Source of the DNA: Canna indica
Taxonomy: Eukaryota > Streptophyta > Magnoliopsida > Zingiberales > Cannaceae
DNA: 64,000 nucleotides
Assembly (NCBI GenBank): GCA_034359265.1
Contig: CP136893.1
Coordinates: forward strand, 19,910,001-19,974,000
Reading direction: 5' to 3'
A program made the position numbers and the translations under genes. Shown piece after piece: positions 57,870-64,000 of the stretch (within the stretch, counting starts at the first letter, position 1; each line of letters begins with the position of its first letter). Under the pieces are notes generated by a model. It was not told the origin of the DNA, made no database searches, and was given only the letters and a program-made list of their open reading frames with translations.

Positions 57870-59197
57870 TGTTGGCGAAATGGCCTACACCATAGGGGGG
57901 TGAATAGTGTGTTTACTATACGATTCGCCTAATTTCACTTTTAATCATTTCTTTAATTCGACTGGCTTAGGCGATTTGAAATTCGATGAATAAATGTAGA
58001 AAAATATAAAGATAAAGCAATTAACATAAAATAATAAGGCAATGCAAAAACGCAGTTTATAGTGGTTCGGTCCCAATGCCTACTCCACTACCTAAGCACC
58101 CCGCTTAGGATTTTCAAACTAGTTTTACTAGATTAATTTGAGTTTTCCTTATACACAAGGACTTTTCACCGGAAAGTCTCACTCTCGACCTAAGGTACTT
58201 CCACACCCAGAAGTCTCCGCCTTTTTGTCGAGAGCACTTATCCCACCTTAACCCTAAGGGACAACTAAACTAATCCTAGTAAACACTCAGTTTACACAAG
58301 TGGCTTTACACCTAACACCAGGTAACCACTTTACACAACCAAGACCTAATCACAAGGTCTTCTACAAACCCAAAACAAATTAACGTTCAAATAACGACAA
58401 AATACACAATGAAAAGAGATAAATGATAAATACAATATTAACTACTCTTTTCAGGCCTTCAAAACCTCCAACTCGTCAAGTCGTTGAGCTTGAACAAAAT
58501 TCCGAGTTGAGGAAGGAAACGACGCTTGAAGAAGAACTTGATGAAGAACAGGGTGCGCTTTGATCAATCTTTTGGAAGGCTTTAAACTTCCCTTTAAATG
58601 CTCAATAAACTCTGTAATAGAGAAGGAAAAGGAGCAAATGAATCATACCTGGGTGTATTTATACCCAGGTGAAGAAATAGCTATTCAACGGATAGAAAAC
58701 TATTCGTTATAGACCACCGGTCGAAGCATCGCGGGTATCAGCAGGTCGGTCGACCGCCCAAGCTACTGCCCGTTTTGGGCTTCCATCGGTCGACTGCTCG
58801 GTCGACCGAAGCAGCTCTGCTACTTTCTTTACCTTTGGTTGGTCGACCGAACCTAGGCTGAATGTTATTTCTTCAGCCTATTTCTTCCGCGCTTTGTTTC
58901 CGGGTTCCGGCTTTCAACGAGCATGAACTTGGAGAGTTTTTGACTTGATCTTTGGACTCGTCCAAGCGACTTTGGTGCACTCGTCGATCTTCGAGAAGTT
59001 TCACGACGAACCCGAGCGCGACGATCAATGTCCTTCCGATTTTGTGATTTCTCCGATTTATCCGATTGAGGACATCAAACACTAGTCGATATGGAACCTA
59101 AAAGATATTCTCAATGAAATCATTAGTTTCCATGTTTGTTATCATCAAAACCATTAAGATCGAGATTAAGGCTAAGGTTGAAAACCTAAAGCCAACA
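57870..59197 (-). repeat. 3' LTR of Retro B
   Basis: 1,328 bases, homologous to 26907-28345 and 40463-41935. Palindromic GGTCGACC motifs at 58720-58850. The purine tract (minus AAAAAGGGGGAGAT) lies at 59198-59211. Confidence 0.92.
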
Positions 59198-59841
59198 ATC
59201 TCCCCCTTTTTGATGATGACAAACATCCTTAAGAAAATATATCATTAAAGCATAAGGATATCAACTAAGGGATTTCTCCCCCTATCAACATGCATATCTA
59301 TGAGATAAACTCCCCCTACCTATATGCATGGATTTTTTATATTTTTCTTCCCATTTTAACTATGCATTTCTCCCCCTTTTGACATCAATCAAAAAGGGCA
59401 AGAAATATCTATCTATTCAATGGGATGAAACACAAATAAGTTTTCATGAAGTTGAGACTCTAAGGATTTTTCATGAAACATGACACTCTCAACCTTAGGG
59501 ATGAAAAACAAGTAATTAACATGATACCAACTTAAATCATACATGATATTAAGAAGTAATATATAGAATCCAAGCCTAAATCATGTATGCACTCAAGTCT
59601 GATACTAATGTTGTAGTTTATCTTTTTCATGATATTTTTAATTTCATTCAAAAACAAATATAGCAAGCATAGCAAGATGAACATGTTCAGAAAGATGAAA
59701 AATACATCACATAGTCAATCAAAGACAAAGTGTCAATACATCACATTACCAATACATCAAAGTGTCAATCAAAGACATGTCCATAGGATGAAAAATACCA
59801 ATACATCATATTTTCTGTCAATACATTAGTACACCAAAATA

Positions 59842-60039
59842 TCAATACTCATCCTCAGGTGGTGGAGGAGGTGGTAGATGTGACTGATAATACTGCCACA
59901 TCTCATCCACTCTCCCATATATTTTATCTACTCGACGACCATACTCATCTATTTTCTGACCATACTGGTCAACACGTTGACCATACTCATCGATGCGTCG
60001 GCCATGGTCATTGATCATGGTGCCAAACTCGTTCATCTG
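59842..60039 (-). other. Heptad-repeat extension of the Retro B ORF behind one stop codon
   Basis: Directly after the TGA of the 329-residue ORF the same frame continues for 65 codons to a stop at 59842. It carries seven-residue repeats of the form xDEYGxR / VDQYGQK (about five repeats), then a Pro run and EDEY. The repeat register begins right at the stop, so the TGA probably replaces a sense codon. It predicts a coiled-coil C terminus. Confidence 0.7.
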
Positions 60040-61029
60040 TCAATCGATCGCTTGCATGTAGGCTGATAATGTGTTGTTCCATTCCATCTGATTAATCTGA
60101 AACTGCGCAAAGCGATGCTCCAGATCACTTTGACTCGCACGAGAAGGGCCGAATGATGATCCTCCACCAGTTTCATCCTCCTCCGTCTCTATCTCATGCT
60201 CCGCCTGGTCCATAGGATCTCCTCGCGTTATTTTGCCGCGCTGATGTTCAAGAATCTTCATGCGGCTCGGGAAGGAAGAGTCTATGGCTCTTGGAATAGG
60301 TTCTATCTCAAATCTAGATCTATCAACCCCAGCTTCATATATGAAATAAGAGATTACTGAGACATAAGGAAGAGCTTGTTGTTTTGAGGAGTGGACTTCA
60401 GCTATGTATCTAAGCAAGAGATCAGGGACATCTATAGGTATATTAGACATGGCACAGAAGAGTCCCCTAGAACTCATGGAGGTGACCTCATCGTAATGTC
60501 CCGCTCTAGGAAGAATGTTATATGCAATGATGAGGTGCACAATCCTAGCTATGGGTGAAAGCTTGATGCTTTGGGTAGGCATCACTCCCTCATAGTCCTC
60601 AAGGCATATGGCTGGTATAATTACATGAGGAGGGTACTCCTCATGAAAATGGTTGGAGGACATCTTATAAATTCGTTTTCCCATTAGGGGAAACTCAAAG
60701 ACATCTCTAATGAGGGATTCTGTGATGACTATGGGTTTTCCTGAAATTTCAGACCGTAGGACTAAGCCTTCACCAAGCCTTGCCTTCTCTATTACTATAT
60801 TAGAAAAAAAAACTTTTACTAAGATGGGACAAATCGGTACTTGTTTTGCTAAAAATTCTACCCAACCCATGCTAGCAAGTTTCTCTCGGATATCAAATCT
60901 TTCTAAGTCATCTAAGTTTACTGGCCGAGTTTGCAGGATGGCTCTATCTACAAACTTGGAGGCTTGTTTCTTTCCTAATTGGGTCAAGAGATTATTAGGT
61001 AAGGATGGGAGTTTGGTTTTAGGTGCCAT
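60040..61029 (-). CDS. Putative plant transposon protein (PF20167-like), 329 residues
   Basis: Starts at ATG 61029 (MAPKTKLPSLPNNLL). The four codons before it open with TTG, not ATG. It reads without break to TGA at 60040. Residues about 55-230 resemble the 'putative plant transposon protein' domain found in many plant repeat-encoded proteins (VKVFFSNIVIE, then IVITESLIRDVFEFPL, IARIVHLIIAYNILPRAGHY, SRGLFCAMSNIPIDVPDLLL). The domain's biochemical role is not established. The C-terminal part is acidic (EIETEEDETGGGSS) and then Gln/Asn-rich. No zinc knuckle, protease or polymerase motif. It is the only ORF of Retro B. An intact 329-codon frame in an otherwise decayed element is notable. Family call is from memory of motifs and moderately sure. 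Confidence 0.75.
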   Translation of the reverse strand: MAPKTKLPSLPNNLLTQLGKKQASKFVDRAILQTRPVNLDDLERFDIREKLASMGWVEFLAKQVPICPILVKVFFSNIVIEKARLGEGLVLRSEISGKPIVITESLIRDVFEFPLMGKRIYKMSSNHFHEEYPPHVIIPAICLEDYEGVMPTQSIKLSPIARIVHLIIAYNILPRAGHYDEVTSMSSRGLFCAMSNIPIDVPDLLLRYIAEVHSSKQQALPYVSVISYFIYEAGVDRSRFEIEPIPRAIDSSFPSRMKILEHQRGKITRGDPMDQAEHEIETEEDETGGGSSFGPSRASQSDLEHRFAQFQINQMEWNNTLSAYMQAID

Positions 61030-61949
61030 TTTGCAGAACAATTTTGAAGATGATATAAGGGATTAGTCTTTGAATGAAAAATGCATGCTTTCTAATGCAA
61101 AAGAAAAAGAGCAAAAAGATTTAAAACTCAGTATAGGCTCATGCAACAAAGATTTCTCATTAAATCTCAAGATAAATAAAAAATAAAATAAAATAAAATA
61201 GAAGGGTTAATCATGAAGATCCATATAAAAAAAATATTTTGGCCAAAAATAAAATTTTTCAAGAAGACCTAAACTTAAAATTAAGCCAAAAACTCTTGCA
61301 AGCAAACAAGAAGATTTTTGACTAACAATTTATGATCAACATAAAATTTCATTAAAGAACAAATGATGAGTCATTTTAAGAACACATGAAATCCTTGATT
61401 TTTGTTGGAAGAAAAACTCTTTTTGAGGTAAACATGCTCAAGAGAAGTTATCAAAAAAAATTGCATGAATGACATTTTGTGTGTGAATAATGATGCATTG
61501 AAAGAAGAAATCATGTTCTTGAAGACAACTTCATGAATGAAGGATGAAGAAAGCTTTTTACCTTGGAGAAGAAGCTTGGAGAGGAGGTAGAATCCTAAAA
61601 GATGGTAAGAGAGGACTCGAGATGGGACACCTGGTCGAATGGGCAAGGAAGCCCTAGTTTCGGGCTTAAGTAAATAGATTGGACGGCTAAGATTCAATCT
61701 GGGTGAAAAATCGGACGATCTGGCCATTTTTTCGCTCGCCGGTCGATCGGGCGGTCGAATGCCTATCGTCCGCTCGATCTGCTTTATCTTTTATTCCTTA
61801 AGAAAAAAAAAATTTCGAGAGGGTGTGATCATCCGAATTTTGTGAAACTTTTTCTACATAAATTAGACCCTATGAGGATTCCAAAGAATCAAGAATCACT
61901 CAAAAGGGATATCCCTACAATTTTCTAAAAATCATACAAGATCTCAGTG
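61030..61949 (-). other. Leader region of Retro B
   Basis: Between the ORF and the 5' LTR fragment. AT-rich, with a short GGTCGATCGGGCGGTCG patch at 61741-61757 resembling the LTR palindromes, and an (AAAAT)n run at 61180-61200. A 118-codon minus frame (61371-61727) has no recognisable domain. Confidence 0.4.
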
Positions 61950-62384
61950 GCTACTGCCCGTTTTGGGCTTCCATCGGTCGACCGAAGTAGCTCTGCTACT
62001 TTCTTTACCTTCGGTCAGTCGACCGATCGATCGGCCGAACCTAAGCTGAATGTTATTTCTTTAGCCTATTTCTTCCGCGCTTCGTTTTCGGGTTTCGGAT
62101 TTCAACGAGCATGAACTTGGAGAGCTTTTTACTTGATCTTTGGACTCGTCCAAGCGACTTTGGTGCACTCGTCGATCTTCGGGAAGTTTCGCGACGAACC
62201 TGAGCACGACGATCAATGTCCTTCCGATTTCATGATTTCTCCGATTTATCCGATCGAGGACATCAAACGCTAGTCGATATGGAACCTGAAAGATATTCTC
62301 AATGAAATCATTAGTTACATGTTTGTTATCATCAAAACCATTAAGATCGAGATTAAGGCTAAGGTTGAAAACCTAAAGCCAACC
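61950..62384 (-). repeat. Partial 5' LTR of Retro B
   Basis: 435 bases homologous to the right third of the LTR at 57870-59197. Homology begins abruptly at CTACTGCCCGTTTTGGGCTT (61951). Confidence 0.9.
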
Positions 62385-62389
62385 GTTCT

Positions 62390-63024
62390 TTTTGCAACAA
62401 TTAACCTGCCAATAATATATATCAGTGCAGGAATTGATAAACCATAATATATATCAATTGCATACTTAATATTAAATCATAATATATATCAGAAACCATA
62501 ACACAGTTATATAACCCTATTTCATATAGATCACAGGTAGATATACCTAAACCATATCATACATCACAGGTATATATCAGTTAATTTCATATAGATCATA
62601 GGTAAGTTTTGAATAAATTAAAATTCAAATATCAGAAAGCCTAGATTTTTTACCTAAATCACCGACAATGAAGGAACCCTAGGTTTTTTATCTTGGGTTT
62701 CAAATCAAAATAAGGAAAGATGAAAAATGATAATGGTCCAAGATTGATGGGGAATAGTCGCCGACATTACCATAAACTAGCTGCTAATGTGATGTCCAAA
62801 AGGTGAGCGCTCGTCCGGAGAAGCTGAGAGATGATGAGAGGCCGAAGAAGATGAGAGTCCGCTCGTCTGGAACGTGAGGAAGCTGAGAGGCTGGAGAAGC
62901 TACATCGACCGAGACTTGCGATTCTGGACGGTGGACAGCGACGCCGACCGAGAGTGGTGAAGCAATGTGTCGGGATAGGGCTCCCACGCAGAGATAGGGT
63001 TTTGTCAGGATCGAGCTGAAATGT
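62390..63024 (-). other. Leader and first intron of the GRF gene carried by MULE 2
   Basis: On the minus strand, from the right TIR, a GC-rich block (63000-62780) resembles a 5' UTR. AT-rich DNA follows, ending in an acceptor-like TATTGGCAG near 62406, 20-odd bases before the TSD of Retro B. The GRF ATG lies on the other side of Retro B. An 88-codon frame (62767-63033) has no recognisable domain. Confidence 0.5.
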
Positions 63025-63312
63025 GGGGTTCAAATTTGAATGAAATTGTTGACGTGGATTTTTTTAATCCACGTCAGCATTTGATCAACTCTATTAATTA
63101 ATAAGTTTAGGTGACGTGACATAAAGGGTATTTAAAAATATTTTCATTACAGCTAAGCACTGTCAGCACTGAAACGGTGGAAATAACTGATAGTTAACGG
63201 TGGGACCTTAATTGAAATAAAATTAAAATTGAAGCCTAAAATTGATTCAAATAAAAAGTTGGAACATAATTAGAAAAACAAGGATTTACCGTATAATTAA
63301 CCCTATCATTAA

Positions 63313-64000
63313 TTATTTCTCACCATTGCAAGGAAACATATCTTCTTATCTTCTTTGCTACTTCTCACCCTACTTTGAGGACATGTCCTCATCTTCAATT
63401 TTTGACATTTGAGACTAAACTAATTAGAGTATGTACAACACATGAACAAGCTATTTTACATCTTGATAATACTTAATTACGAGGGACAACCAACAATGAG
63501 TTAACAAATTGTCTTGTACAAAGAATATTTAGTGTTTTTTAAAGAAGAGTCACTAATCAAAGTTTGGATGATTTAACTACCAATAATTAGTGTTTTTAAA
63601 ATCAAATCCATTCCTAATTGGATTAATAGCCACTAACAACCATATGCACACCTAATCCATTCATTTTGTCAAGGACTATTAACTTGGGTTATACAATTAT
63701 TATACAGTGTCTTTATCGATGGTTTGATTCCATGAGCAGTAGGTATGATTTGTCTCCCTTTTTTTAATGGCCTGCAATTGTATGATAAGGAAATCATTTA
63801 AGTTTTCTAATCCCATGAAACCTCCACCACTCCTGTGGGATCCTCATTCCTCGCAAGATTGTATTAATTAAGATCATGACAACCTTGAATGTACTATATA
63901 CTACAAGTATCACATAAATTGGCCTTGTTCTCAAACGAACGACCTTCAATGAGATATTTTTGCACCAAACTCAAAGATCGTACAAAGTAGATATTTTTGA
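63313..64000. other. Right flank, no gene seen
   Basis: AT-rich single-copy-looking DNA without long frames, terminal repeats or microsatellites. Confidence 0.5.

Larger units (their letters stand above)
57870..62384 (-). mobile_element. LTR retrotransposon Retro B (non-autonomous, different cargo from Retro A)
   Basis: Bounded by a perfect 5-bp TSD GTTCT (57865-57869 and 62385-62389). The left end is TGTTGGCG; the right end is CCAACC, with the final CA mutated to CC. The 3' LTR (57870-59197) is homologous to those of Retro A. The 5' LTR survives only as 61950-62384; its remainder and the primer-binding site are gone. The first roughly 450 bases inside the 3' LTR match Retro A. Beyond about 59640 the interior is unrelated and holds one long minus-strand ORF. 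No gag, protease or pol is present. It sits 2 bases upstream of the ATG of the GRF pseudogene. Confidence 0.9.
54646..63303. mobile_element. Mutator-like element (MULE 2) with about 300-bp TIRs
   Basis: Ends GGGTTAATTA and TAATTAACCC start long inverted repeats (about 54646-54960 and 63025-63303) that share TAGCTGTAACnAAAATATTTTTA-type and ATCCACGTCAGCA segments. A perfect 9-bp TSD TATCATTAA flanks it (54637-54645 and 63304-63312). After removing the nested MITE (56941-57421) and Retro B (57870-62384) it is about 3.7 kb. It holds a GRF zinc-finger pseudogene read leftward from the right TIR and a possible small two-exon frame read rightward from the left TIR. No mudrA transposase is visible. 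Confidence 0.93.

Noticed and set aside
59629..59841. Repeats of AATACATCA / GTGTCAATCAAAGACA suggesting a satellite
   Set aside because: Too short and irregular. Simply the junction zone of the Retro B interior.

Overview
This window is nuclear DNA of a flowering plant. The evidence is plant-type transposon families (CACTA, Mutator-like, hAT, PIF/Harbinger-like MITEs, Ty1/copia), an intact gene for plant protein phosphatase-1 inhibitor 3, a nuclear tRNA-Thr(AGT), and a captured inositol trisphosphate 5/6-kinase fragment. I cannot name the species. Genes are sparse and most of the 64 kb is layered transposons. For most of these I could place both ends by matching terminal repeats and target-site duplications (TSDs).

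Layout. 1-3094: the last exon of an unidentified gene (619-750, +), an intact small-protein gene (1818-2216, -), and microsatellites. 3095-11016: a foldback MITE split by CACTA element 1 (3194-10922, TSD TAG), which carries a broken TNP2 transposase and a broken five-exon TnpA-like gene. 11664-13493: a 443-bp hAT-type element (8-bp TSD) and a decayed hAT transposase. 13635-19741: a decayed Ty1/copia element on the minus strand. 20443-24053: CACTA element 3 (TSD TCA), a deletion derivative that keeps only the end of the TnpA-like gene. 25549-26595: a Harbinger-like element inserted in one copy of a 104-bp tandem duplication. 26907-41935: a minus-strand LTR retrotransposon (Retro A) with copia gag but no pol, interrupted by CACTA element 2 (31845-38967, TSD ACT), whose genes are nearly intact.

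41941-50655 is the most genic stretch. It holds a probable last exon (43176-43267, -), the INH3 gene (47621-47983, -), tRNA-Thr (49503-49576, -) and several tandem duplications. 50664-51614 is a Tip100-like hAT element. 51729-53973 is a Pack-MULE with long TIRs carrying an ITPK pseudogene, itself hit by a hAT-type element. 54646-63303 is a second MULE with about 300-bp TIRs and a perfect 9-bp TSD. It holds a GRF zinc-finger pseudogene, a Tourist-like MITE and a second LTR element (Retro B, 57870-62384) that shares its LTR and 3' end with Retro A but carries an unrelated open reading frame.

Functionally, the host contributes one phosphatase regulator, one tRNA, one small protein of unknown role and two terminal exons. 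The rest is transposon machinery: TNP2 plus TnpA-like proteins for CACTA movement, gag for retroelement particles, and non-autonomous elements that depend on helpers in trans. Many of the nonsense mutations fit C-to-T change, as expected in methylated, silenced repeats. The least explained structures are the long hairpin conserved in two CACTA elements, the LTR family with two alternative internal ORFs, and the MULE that carries a zinc-finger gene.
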